The notes beneath the pieces were generated by a model. It was not told where the DNA came from. It made no database searches and saw only the letters and a list, made by a program, of their open reading frames with translations. A stretch of DNA of 64,000 bases from Straminergon stramineum. Taxonomy: Eukaryota; Streptophyta; Bryopsida; Hypnales; Calliergonaceae. Numbering within the stretch: position 1 is the stretch's first letter; the number at the start of each line of letters is the position of its first letter. A program made the translations under genes and the position numbers. The DNA is taken from positions 64,501-128,500 of the forward strand of contig OY987271.1 of assembly GCA_963920665.1 (NCBI GenBank), given 5' to 3'. Shown here piece by piece: positions 36,501-46,706 of this stretch.

Positions 36501-37387
36501 ATTGTGACACTTTGCAATGGCATATTGCGAGACTATCTCACAAGTCCAGCTACAAATGTCACACTCAACAACGAGGATCAAACATCCGCAGCGTTGCCAA
36601 AATTGCAAAGGGATGTAAAGGTACTTCTGCTCCAACATATCGCAGTAGAAAAAAACAATATGGCAGGAATAAGGAAATTGTGACAGATTTTTGGTTCTGC
36701 CCAGATAATATTCATTGTTGTGTTCAAGGATCTAAATGTGCTTGGGTGATTGACTAGCCTCAAGTACCAGACTTCTGGCCAATACTGACAGGCACTAGTC
36801 TAAGTCGCCAAGAAACAATTCTTTTGCAAGAGGTTGGCTTTCAACTCCAAGAGCGACCACCTATGTCACCTCAACGATTATTCACGATGTCAAACATATT
36901 CGAGGCAATCCTTTATGATCACCCTAGCCCGTTGCATGTAGACACCTCTCTGACAACTCGAAGGAGCAAGCCCATTAGACGTATTGCAAATGCTCCTACT
37001 GCAGAGCATCGCAATAAGTGGGAGAGTGCAGGGAATGTGAAAGGAATGATTCTAGGTGTTACCATGCTCCCCTTTCCTAGACTTGGAGCCATAATCTCCC
37101 TTCAACCTGGAATGGAGCCCATGCATAAAGATTATTAAATCACCCTTGGCATGTACTCGGAGTGCACTTGTCCTAATTTTGTGGACATGGCTGTCTCAGT
37201 AATTGGTGGATGCTAGCAATATGTTAATTGCAAACATCTTTATTACTTCTTTCGTTACTTTTGCAAGATGAACCCAATGGATGACAAGTTCATACATTCT
37301 CCAAGCTTCAGCTTCAATGAAGTGAAGTGCCTCCTCCTTAAGGCTGGTATCATCAACGTTTCACATGAGGGGCCCCAGAATCCCTAG
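33555..37387 (+). pseudogene. MULE transposase 2 (unit 2), full length but with ten stop codons
   Basis: Exons 33555-35699 (715 codons) and 35981-37387, donor ATG|GTATGT, acceptor TTTTTTCATGCAG|GATTTG. Same domains as transposase 1: GCM-like finger (SSCVGHLVCNNSDC, CKICK, HLGNHMHP), DDE core (AWLMFDHVK, FKGFMANNAQANWNAV, where the second catalytic Asp is Asn), SWIM finger (CTCPNF...YVNCKHLYYF). The frame has no indel shift over 3.5 kb but has stops at 33870, 34995, 35454, 35472, 35586, 35667, 36137, 36755, 37136 and 37214. At seven of these transposase 1 has CGA, CAA or TGG, so C-to-T or G-to-A change explains them. Where transposase 1 has its own two stops, this copy keeps Gln and Trp. Confidence 0.85.
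35843..35858. promoter_or_regulatory. Unit 2 palindrome in transposase 2 intron
   Basis: CTCTCGGGGCCGAGAG, extended to ACCTCTCGG..CCGAGAGGT. Same family as the 27.4-30.3 kb array and at the intron position where unit 1 has its own palindrome. Confidence 0.75.
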
Positions 37388-37779
37388 AAGTCCAAGAATC
37401 TCTAAATAGTTCATATCTAAGACTAAGAGACTTTAGACTACAATTACACTTGTAGTTACAGAAGTATGAAATTCTCTTTTGTCAAATATTGTACCCCATT
37501 GGAATATTCTATATACTACCTTATTTCCATCAGGTTCATCTTTTACAACAATTGAGTTTTTTGTCTTCACAATGTATACTTTTAGTAATGCAGGCAAAAT
37601 CACAAATAACAATTCTAATACAAATAGTATATATCCATAGTCATAAGTCCACAGTAATAGGTCTACATAAATAGTTCCAAAAATTTACACAAAATAGAAG
37701 ATTTTGCCTGAAATCTTTTAATTGTATGTTTTTACTAGTTTCATTGAGTTTTCAACTACTTTTTCAAATTCTGATGCTT
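37388..37779. other. 3' flank of transposase 2
   Basis: AT-rich DNA between the transposase stop and the right terminus; no gene. Confidence 0.5.
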
Positions 37780-37847
37780 ACGGCTCACAAAATCCTTGCT
37801 CAACGCTCATAGGCTCATACTCGCACGCTCATAGAATAGCACCGTTG
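37780..37847. repeat. Right terminal inverted repeat region
   Basis: GCTCAYA / GCTCGCACGCTCATA repeats ending in GAATAGCACCGTTG. Reverse complement of the left-end pattern; 15 of the terminal 21 bases match, and about 17 of the next 24. Confidence 0.8.
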
Positions 37848-37856
37848 GTAGCAACG
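37848..37856. repeat. Right target-site duplication GTAGCAACG
   Basis: Second copy of the 9 bp at 2776-2784. Confidence 0.88.
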
Positions 37857-38048
37857 CTAGAGAAGTTGGTGAAGTTCCATGAGCAAAGATTACCATTGAT
37901 GGTATCGGAGTTGAAAGCTCTAAGGGCAGAAAGTCGTTTTTTTTTGGATTGGTATAAGTGGAATAGAGCTAGCATAGGAAAGTCTCATGTAAAATTACAA
38001 CAAATGGGTTTGAAGCCCATTTTGAACGACTACCTCAACACAAAATAA
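37857..38048 (+). pseudogene. 3' part of the split target gene
   Basis: Continues the frame of 1513-2784 after one copy of the 9-bp duplication: ...EVAT then LEKLVKFHEQRLPLMVSELK, a coiled-coil-like stretch ending ILNDYLNTK and TAA at 38046. No stop lies in this part. With the left part the product would have been about 488 residues. Confidence 0.8.
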
Positions 38049-39299
38049 AATACCTAGGAATACAATGAGGATAAATACTTTCACCACGATTATTTTGTAT
38101 GTTGCCTATCTTGGTTTTATAAAGAAATGCAATGTTTTGAGATAAAACAATGTATATGGTGTCTTGAAGCAATGTATGTACTAGAATAGTGAAATTGGTG
38201 TGGGCACACTAGTGGTGTGCGTGGAAGGGAGAAAATGCCACACCATTTTTGGATCTTACAACTTTTCTATATGGATGAATATGTCTTTCTCATGTTTTGG
38301 GAGAAGGTGATGGTATGATGAATGGAATGGGATTCTCGCACATAATTATAATCGAATAGGAACATGGGATTGATGGGAAGTTCTTGATTCTTGACCATAA
38401 AAGTCGACATAGTATTTTGTGAGAATGTCCTCGTGAAATCTACACTACAACTTGTATTTATGATTTTCATATGAATAGTGGAGAACTAAAAATCGATTGT
38501 GCCCAAAATACAATATTAATCAAGGAAATTTATTGGGCTTATTTGTCTCGGGTGATTTGCTTCATTGTTCCTCTTTGTATATAGGATTTTTTAGAATTCT
38601 AGCTTTAGCGTAATTTGAAGAAAATTACAATGGATATTGAGGAATTAGATAGGTTTTATATGTAAGTTGGCCTACTCATATTTTTTATGAATTAAAATTT
38701 TGACCCCCAAGGACAGGGTGAACCATTTGAAGGTATGGTAGTGTGAAGTCAACAAGTCAACATCCACGAAAAGGGGCATGTTGTATTTGAACGCCTTTTA
38801 TTCCTTCTTTGGCCAAGTATCTTGAAAGCTTAGAGGAAAAACTTCCTATAATTAGAACCTCACGATTTTAAAGAATATGAAAGGAAATATCCAATTGGAC
38901 AATGATGCTCCACTCTAGTGAGTAGTGACCTAGTTTTCTTCTCAATGCAAGTGAAATTAATTTGGAAAGTTAAACTTTAGGAGCTTTGTTGATTTGATTC
39001 ATACAATCTATTTTTGGAAGAACTGGAAAAGATTATTCTCGATATGATTTCAGAAATTGGTACTTTGGTAGAGAGGAAAAAAAGGTAGTATTAAATAAAA
39101 ATCAATGCCATATGGAATTGCCGTACATAGGTATGCTAGGAAGTCGTAGAAGTGGAATGAAAGAAGCAAACCCTAAACCACTCCATCGTACTTGCCAAAA
39201 CAACTAGAAACATAGTGTAACTAAAACCTAACCCTTACTTGTCATCTATTATGATGGGAAGTAAGGCTAAATTGCATGGTTCCTACGAATGTCTAGTCA
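38049..39299. other. Flanking DNA, no gene recognised
   Basis: AT-rich DNA downstream of the split gene; no feature supported. Confidence 0.45.
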
Positions 39300-39885
39300 A
39301 TTACATTTGGGTTGTTTAGAGAGCCACTTCCTTCACCTTGTTTGTAGGTCGATGCTTCCTCAACCCCTAGCTTTCGCTTTGTACAGGTTCGTGAAGCTAG
39401 TCCGTTTGCCTTCAAGATTGATTGCAACACGTTGGAGTCCTATAGAGCTTGGAGGGTCCTTGTTGTTTGCAGAGAATGTGCTTCCAACAAGTAGTCAAGT
39501 GCTTGACTTTGGTAATATGGTCCGTACATAGAGTCGAGGTAAGCCATACTAGTCAAGTCTTCTAGAGAGGCACTATCATCTTGATTAGCCACCCTTTGTC
39601 CTTCTAAATTCCAACGATGTCATTGCGGATGAGGACCCCACTTGAAGGTTGAGGAGGTCTTGTCCCAATATCCACCAAGGCATTGGAAGAAGAATGCCCT
39701 CCTCCCTTCGTTTTGTGGCCCCTTTCCCATGAGCCTCGGTGCAACTCTGGCAATTTCGTCCGGGTCTGTTTCCCAATTCAATTGCGAGCTAGCAGGTCCT
39801 TTTTCTTCATCATATTGTCCTTCTCGCCAACTCCAAACCAAATCTCAGCCCCACAAGGTTGTGTTAGCCGTAGTATCACGTGTGT
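39300..39885 (-). pseudogene. Coding remnant downstream of the RING-like gene
   Basis: Minus-strand frame with a readable stretch GGYWDKTSSTFKWGPHPQ, then a TGA, then WNLEGQRVANQDD, ASLEDLTSMAYLDSMYGPYY and LDYLLEAHSLQTTRTLQAL, followed by TAG. The text has normal amino-acid composition and could be a further exon of the RING-like gene or a neighbouring cargo gene. Family not recognised. Confidence 0.4.
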
Positions 39886-39889
39886 GTTT

Positions 39890-41785
39890 TCAAAAAGGAG
39901 GCATGTAGGTCGTCAAGCTGAACATGGTATACAGGTGATCGTAGAATGGTGCTGAACAAATCACACAACATCGTTTAATCAAGCATTGTGTGATGAGACA
40001 TTGGGCATGGTATACATATGCACAAGATCCTAGTGCCCAACCCCCTTTGGGGCCAAATTGTTCAAGACATATGGGACATTTGGTATGGTCCAAAAGAAAA
40101 GGTGCAAGCTTGGGCCACAAGAGCATTCGTTTCTTCTCTTCTATGTGGCTAGACATTTGGTTTTCGTGGTCCCAACCATTTTTGCTCCAATCTATTACCT
40201 CCTTTTGTGGCAATTCCACCATGCACATGTTATTGGGAAACATGTCCTCCAACAATGCCCATGACATCAATCCATTCTCACGTTGAGGAGCATTTGCAAC
40301 AAAGTTTCTAGAAACTTTCTCTAGCTCCTTCGCAACTTGTTGGGATCTATCCATGGAGAGAATGCAAGCGACCTTCCAATGGTAGTATGTGGCAATCAAC
40401 TCAACCAACTTTCTTCGAAGCATCTTATTTTCTTCTTGAAGTCCATGGTCTTTTTCCAATTGAATAATTGATGGAACCACAAGAAACAAAAGAGAGTCTT
40501 GGGTCCTATTGAGTTCAATTGTGTCATTGGTAGTATATCTTGTGACAATAGTAGGAAGTGTATTTGGAATGATGGGGGAGCGTCTAGTGCGCTTGGCAAG
40601 AGGAGAATGCTGAAAGATATGGTTGGTAAGGTCCCCCACAACCTTGTCCACATTCTGGAGGTTTTGCTCAACAAAGGCGTCATCCAAATCTGACAAAGTG
40701 AAAGTGTCATGGTCTTTCTCACAAAGGCGTTGCAATTCTGTAGTTTGTTGAAAGATGAGTGTATTTTTGTGTTCACACTCACATCGCAATTTCCTCATTT
40801 CATTCTGTAGTGAAGAAATTTTAGCATCTTTGGTCTTGAGGAGGTCCAGAGCTTTTGCCAAAGTCATAATGTCGTCGCTTGAGCCCATTGTTCATGGAGA
40901 AATATGAACACGGTCAGTTTCTTCCATAGCTGTGTCCTCATCGAGCTCGAAGTTGAATACGTCTTTCCTGCGTTGTATTGGCAACAATGGGTTAGGAACT
41001 ATTGTTGGAATCGATATGGATCCCACTCGTGTTGCTAAACGCCATACTCTAGATGGTTGCATTGGTCGTTGTCCCATGGATGTCACGGGTCCCTCTACAA
41101 TTTCATTTTGAACCTCAATGTGGCAAATAGATTGCTCTACAATTTGTATGACCCTATGGACGTGCGTACCACTAGAGTCATCATCTTCTTCACACTCCTG
41201 AGTGTCTACCTTAGTGGCACGGGTTTGCATTTTGTATGCGCTTCGAATAGGACCAAGTCCCCCTTCGAGAAAGGCTAGAACTCCTCTTGGGATGAAACCA
41301 CTTTCTAGACAAGTTACATACGTACTTCCCTTGATTGTGCTCCAATTAGCCTCTTTGTTTAGAGCGACCTTAGCATATGCTCCTCTAGCAAGGAAGAGGG
41401 GGACCTCATTCCTATCTATAAAGGCAGTTTTGTAGAGGACTTGCTACAATTCAATGCATCTTTGAAGGAATGTTGGATCCTCACAATAGTTCAAGTTGGC
41501 CTTATTGGTGTGCCGATTATAATGATGATGCCATAAAGGAAAGAACTTGTTGATGTAGCACCACTCGATGTAGTCTTCACAGATTTGTATTGTCTAAGGC
41601 TTTGGTTCTTCATTCCAACCTTTAAAAGCAAGGTGGGCTTGACTATTGAGCACATGCAATCACTTCTGATGAATAGTGCCCCTACGCTTGCAATGTTTGT
41701 CTTTGGCAGCCTTCCGTAATGCCCCGACGGTCTATGCAACAGTGGAGATAGGCAATGCCTTGGCATTGTTAACTCTAGTGGCCAT
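39890..41785 (-). pseudogene. RING-like zinc-finger gene, relative of the split target gene
   Basis: One frame of about 630 codons from ATG 41785 to the stop at 39890, broken by TAG 41732-41734, TGA 41660-41662, TAG 41594-41596, TAG 41444-41446 and TGA 40892-40894, with no frameshift. Codons ~40-165 match the N-terminal domain of the gene at 1513 (GWNEEPKP, EWCYINKFFPL, NEVPLFLARGAYAKV, KEANWSTIK). Codons ~300-330 and ~450-480 are coiled-coil-like. The C-terminus has a RING-type finger: CPICLEQFGPKGGWALGSC, YHAQC, CCVICSAPF, with the C-x2-C, C-x4-H-x2-C and C-x2-C spacing. A RING-type ubiquitin-ligase-like role follows from the family only. The gene looks decayed. Confidence 0.72.
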
Positions 41786-42049
41786 CAATGATTGTCATGT
41801 CTAAGGCTCAAAAAACTCATTTGGGAGTTTAGGTGGTCCACAACTACTAAGGTAAGAAGGGTGGATGAATGTAATAAATAGTAAATAGTCAAGGTTCACG
41901 CATGTAGCCACTAAAGGATACAAGACAAGAAGCCTCAATGAAAGGTGCCCAAAAGGTCTTGGGCGAGTGGATAAATAGGTGGGGCGAGCGTGGATGAGAG
42001 TTGATCATGGGGCGCGTATAGGTGGGCAACCATCGGTTGAACCTATGGT

Positions 42050-42420
42050 CTCCAAAGGGCGCTCACGGATCTCGGGGAGCGACCACGGATCTGGTAGGGC
42101 GCATTCAGGTCTGAGGAGGTGACTGCGAGTCCAGGGGCACGTGCAAGTCTTTTGGGGGGCAACTGCGATTTCAGGGGTGCGTGCAACTCCTCTAGGGGGC
42201 AACTGCAAGTCTTTGGGGCACGTGCGGGTCCCTTGGGAGGCGACTGCGGATTTTTTGGGGCGACCGCGGGTAATTGTAGGGCATTACTTCTCATCAGGTT
42301 CTCACTTCGTGTCTTTGTTTCACAGCTTGCCACGTACTCTACACCCGCGATTGCCCACCAACCCGAACCCAAAGTCGCCCTACTCGTGGTCGCCCACACC
42401 CGCATGCACCCCTTTAGGAT
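42050..42420 (-). repeat. Minisatellite, same type as 905-1140
   Basis: Units such as GGGGGGCAACTGCGA...TTCAGGGGTGCGTGCAA and GGGCACGTGCGGGTCC. It is the reverse complement of the CCGCATGCACCCC / GTCGCCC pattern at 905-1140, here upstream of the minus-strand RING-like gene. Long open frames on both strands here are by-products of GC-rich repeats. Confidence 0.7.
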
Positions 42421-42474
42421 GCTACGTGGACGACACGTGTGTGCTATATGGCATCCAGATGGCCTCACGGGCAA

Positions 42475-44140
42475 TGTCATGACCCTCATCACAAGGCGTG
42501 CCCGTGCCAGCTTGGTGAGCAAGGGGGACATTGGGGGTGACTCCCCAAGCCTTGCAAGAGATGAGGTGAGGGGGAATAGGAGTCCCGAGCGATCAGAGCG
42601 TGTTAGCGCTCTGATCCAGACGAATTTGGGTGTGTGTGATACATTCATGGAAAGGTCTCGAGGAGACGCTTCTAGCCGTCTAAAGAACTCGTGATTTGGA
42701 CTTGTGAGTCAAAAGTTATGAGCATTCAAAGGTGAAGCTGTCCCGGTGGCGCCGAGACACTTAAGGGCTAGGAGGGAGGGGTTCATGAGGAATCCCTCCA
42801 TGAAGTATGTCATGTAGCATATCCTTGGAAAGCTAAGAACACAAGGATGCTATACTGACAAGCATTATGAGGTTCTAAGGTAGTAGCCTCAAGTTATGGC
42901 CAAGAGAAGCGCCATGGTGAAGGCATGACGCCTCTCCCAGTGAACCCGAATCTTTGAAGGGCAATAACTTTGCGAGGACTTGTCCAAATGGGTCAAGTGA
43001 GTAGTTCATCGGCATCTACTCGTCAAGTAGATGTCGAAAATGAGCTCGCATGTGAGATTTGGAGCCCAGACCGCAAAGTTATGCCGGGTGGAAGTTCGGG
43101 AGTCCCAAACTAGGGCGAATCGGGAGAAATGGGGTGGTCTTCAAAACCAAAGTGGTTTTGGGAGTCCTTTTTGACATACAAGGGGGGTTTGCTGAATTCC
43201 ACAGAGAGTACTATAGGAGGGGTTGGTCTCCCTCCTCACTCCCTCTTGGAGCCTTAGTGAGTCCCGGAAACTCAAGGTTAGTGGTGTGGGGTCACCACCA
43301 CTCCAAGGCACCATGGGACACTTGTGGATGTCTCGTGGCACTGGTTGGGTGGAGTCCCACTCCTTGCTAGGCAAGGTTGTTCTGTCGAACACATTTTGGG
43401 GTTGGGTGTTGAGTTGTTCGTCTGATGTCGCGTGTCATACAAGACGACTGTCGTGTATACATGACAATTTTGACGAATAAAGTCTTATCCTAACAACAGA
43501 GATAATTTGAAATCTCATTTTATTTATGATCCATAATTAAAAATGGAATAAGTGATTATTAAATTGAGACACTTCAATAAAATGAAACTCAAATATGTCA
43601 AGATTGGAAATAGAAAGTATTTTATTTGAAAGTCAATCTTAAAGTTGACTTTATTAGACGGACAAGGGGGTCTACTAGACGTGTTGGACGTCGTGTTCGT
43701 CATGTTGTCGAGTTGTTTGGCCAAACAACCATATTGCTAGGCTATGTTGAGGTGTCCTGAATGGTGAGTCCCAGTTAGTGACGAAGTGGAAAGTAACAAA
43801 TACACAAAGAGCCTAGTATGGAGTTGAAATGACACTCAAGGGCGGTTAGGACCATGGTGAGTAGTGCCACCTTGGGTCCTTACACAATAAGATGGAAGTT
43901 CCGCCCCATTTTACCAAGTAACATGCCCCGGTGTCATGATGGGTGTGTGTGTGTGTGCTAGTAGTCCCGATGACTGGGACTTAGCACAAAGAGTTGGAAT
44001 GGGAGACTAACATTGGATGTGCATGGCATGTGCAGTGTTAAGAGAGCATGACTCTTGGTGCCACTAAAGTGTTAAGTGCTTGGAAAGCATTGAAAGGTGG
44101 ACTCAAGGTGGTAAGCGTCATTAAGGGGCGCAATAGGCAA
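42475..44140 (+). repeat. Long inverted repeat, left arm (LTR-like end TGTCATGACCC)
   Basis: Matches the reverse complement of 50640-51780 in several blocks: TGTCATGACCCTCATCACAA, the GAGCAAGGGGGACATTGGGG block, the GATCAGAGCGTGTTAGCGCT block, TTTGACATACAAGGGGGGTT and the TGCATGGCATGTGCAGTGTT block. The TG...CA ends resemble plant LTRs. An AT-richer insert lies at about 43475-43740. A copy of its end, with GTGTTGGACGTCGTGTTCGT, recurs at about 44205-44225. Confidence 0.7.
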
Positions 44141-44250
44141 GGTGAATTTTTTTTTAAAGTCAAAGCTAAGTTTGACTCTATTAGACAAACAAGAGGGTCT
44201 ACTTGACGTGTTGGACGTCGTGTTCGTCGTGTTGTCGAACTGTCCTCCGG
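43628..44250 (+). repeat. Short direct repeat pair (~95 bp each)
   Basis: AAAGTCAA..TAAAGTTGACT..ATTAGAC.GACAAG.GGGTCTACT..ACGTGTTGGACGTCGTG at 43622-43720 and again at 44157-44245. They bracket part of the left arm. They could be ends of a small inserted element. Confidence 0.6.
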
Positions 44251-44299
44251 AACAACCCTGTTAATGCCTCCTTTTCCTTTCTTCTTCCTCTTCTTGGCA

Positions 44300-46590
44300 A
44301 CCCTTGTTTTTTCCCTCTCACCCTTGGACAACCCCTATTTTTTTCCCCTCACCTTCACTTTCTAGTACCCCTAGATCCCGACTCCTTAGACCCATGATGG
44401 ACCCCGACTCCCCGATACTGATGCGGTAACCTCGACTTCCTAGTGCCCTTGTGGTAACCCCAACTCCCCAGATTGGTGCGGTACCTCGACTCCTTAGACT
44501 AGTGCAGTAACCCCGATTGCCTACTACTGGTGCAGTACCCAACTCCCCAAACTGGCGCAGTACTTGACCCTGCCTGATGCCCGGGTTTGACCTCCCGAAT
44601 ATCAAGGTCATGGAAGACTGAGGGCTGGGTTGGCTAGTTTGACCGGTTGCTAATCTTTTGCAAATGTTGAGGGGGGCTGAGACGTACCATGCTTGTGGAT
44701 TACAGATGTAACCTAGACTTAGGGAGGCCCACCTTCATTTGATGTTTTTCCCTAATTACCTTCTACCCTCAACTTTGACTTCTATTTCTATTCTTTTGGG
44801 GCCTAAACATTGGTTTATTCCCAACTGTTTTGGGAACTAAACCTTGTGGGGAGAAGGGCCACATGATCTCACTTGTTTCTCATGAGGTGGTTTTAACGCA
44901 CTGCTAATACTTTTTACCCCTAGGGAATTCAAAGCTTCACCATCGTCCCCCCCTTTTAACACATTGCTAAGACTTTTTACCCCTAAAGGGTTTAAAGCTT
45001 CGTCGCTTCTCCACTATTTCACCCACTACAATAACCCCTCTACCCTATGGGTTCAAAGCTCTACCACACAGGCAGGACCCACTACCCTTACACCCTCGCC
45101 CCTCGCAACCAAGGGATGACACATCACAGTTAGGGACGAGGACAACAACAAGGAAAGAATCTTGGACACTCAAGGGTTAGCAACACAGGTTAGTAACATC
45201 AATAATTTGAACTAAAGGCCCCCCAAAGTGGCATTACCAATCATATGGGTGGTTGCTTTAGGGTTAGTATACCAAAACCACACGAGCAATGACAAAAAAA
45301 AGTCTTTCAGAGGCAAGCATCTTTGCTCTAGCAACCTAGTAAGTTAGTAAAAACTTCCAAGCTCAAGCTTGGAAGGGTTAGTAACATGCTCAATCAAAAG
45401 AAAAGGCAAGGGACCCATAAATGACCTTGTAAGCTCAAAAAACAACAACAATGGCCAAAAGTGCCCAGAAAACACTGTTGCAAGGTTTGTGGCTAAAATA
45501 TCATAATTCCAACATCAATTGGACCCAACGGACCCAGTTACACAAAAAAGGGGTGGTGAAAGAGGAAAAAAGGTGCCTTTTTATGCTGTTTTCTGGGCAC
45601 CCACCTCTCCTCATTCATCTAAGTTAACCTTATCTTCTTGGATTTTCATCCAAAACTCAAGGTTTTCATCCTATGCTAGCCCACTAAGCTACCTTTTGGA
45701 GATTAACTTCGAATCGCAAATGGATTGCGCCATTAGCTTCAGAAGGCCAATTTTAATTCAAGAAATACTCCCTCCCCCTTTTCTATCTTCAAAATCACTA
45801 CAAAGCCTAGCGCCAACTTAATGCCAAAACCTGCGAAAAATCACAACTTTTGGGGGTTGACTTTTCTAGCCGAAGTAACTAGCCTAGGCTCCTAAGTAGG
45901 TATGGGGGAGTGAGAAAAGACCTATCTTGCGCTCCATTCCACTTTTGTATGCTCCTGCTCTGCTGGTCAAACCCGCCATGGACTTTCATTTCCGTTAATT
46001 GTCGGGGAATGTTGTAGGTTCTGGTATTTTTGACTATCGAAATGTCGTGAAATTTGTCAGGGCAACTTATTAACTTAAATGAAGCTATGCTAATTTTTAG
46101 TGGGATTTTACCGCCACCAAGGGAATTTTCAAGAATTTCCCATCGTAGGTTTGGATAGTTAACCGTCTAAAAAGACATCTTCTGACTATCAAAAAATTCC
46201 GAAACTTTTCGTGGAACTTCCCATGGGATCCCACAACACATGTGTAGACTCATATTATTACTCTACACATCGGCCTAGGGGGGACAATTTCCACCTTCTC
46301 GTTTAATTATCGGTGGCCGGGGAATCTTCCACACCGGGGGGAATCTTGGCGAACCGACTTCGTCGTTGGTTCCTAAGCACGGGTTTAATCCCAAACCACC
46401 CTCCTTGGACCTTAGATTCCTCCATGGTCCCACCTTGGTATTTTCGACATCTACAAGCTAACAATTTGAGGTTCTGCTATTTCGTTGTAGAATGGGGAAA
46501 CTAGAACTTATCTTCGGGAACTAATTCCTATGCCTGACTAGGGTTCCCTTGAACAAATCTAGCCTAGAGATGTGTCGCGAGTCGTAATCT
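44300..46590 (+). repeat. Direct repeat, copy 1 (pair with about 61740-64000)
   Basis: Starts with a CCCCGACTCCYYAGA minisatellite of about 27-bp units (44340-44580: ACTCCCCGATACTGATGCGG and relatives). It continues with TTTTGGGAACTAA, GGCACCCACCTCTCCTCATT-like, GATTGTCGGGGAAT and ACACATGTGTAGACTCATAT blocks. All of these recur in the same order and strand 17.4 kb downstream. No protein function seen; short frames at 45519-45821 look non-coding. Confidence 0.75.
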
Positions 46591-46706
46591 TATAAGTCAC
46601 CATGCTAGTATTTATAAGGGTATAACTATATAGAATTTTTCAAAATTTGTAATAGGAAAAAAGGATTACAGCACTCTTAGCCTAAACAACTCACTTAGAC
46701 TAAAAA

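Larger units (their letters stand above)
2785..37847. mobile_element. Giant two-unit MULE-like transposable element, about 35 kb
   Basis: Borders are set by the 9-bp duplication GTAGCAACG and by inverted ends. Left starts CAGGGTTACTATTTTGTGAGC; the right end read on the minus strand starts CAACGGTGCTATTCTATGAGC, 15 of 21 identical without gaps, and similarity continues for about 25 more bases. Inside are two head-to-tail units, about 2785-22203 and 22204-37847. Each has a minus-strand ParB/methyltransferase-like gene, a repeat array, a small basic minus-strand ORF and a plus-strand GCM-DDE-SWIM transposase. The excised flanks rejoin in frame. MULE assignment rests on transposase type plus duplication length. 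Neither transposase frame is free of stops, so the copy itself is probably non-autonomous now. The two units may have moved together or arisen by insertion of one beside the other. Confidence 0.85.

Noticed and set aside
33555..37387. Stop codons repaired by U-to-C RNA editing, as in fern and hornwort organelles
   Set aside because: Several stops replace TGG, which U-to-C editing cannot restore, and the genes are nuclear-type with spliceosomal introns. Deamination of silenced DNA explains both strands.
42119..42694. 191-codon plus-strand frame and overlapping minus-strand frame
   Set aside because: Both run through a GC-rich minisatellite and a repeat arm; opposite-strand frames of equal length and no domain point to composition effects.
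42738..42752. GGTGGCGCCGAGAC as a further unit 2 palindrome
   Set aside because: It shares only the GGCGCC centre and one side, lies outside the element, and belongs to the inverted repeat arm.
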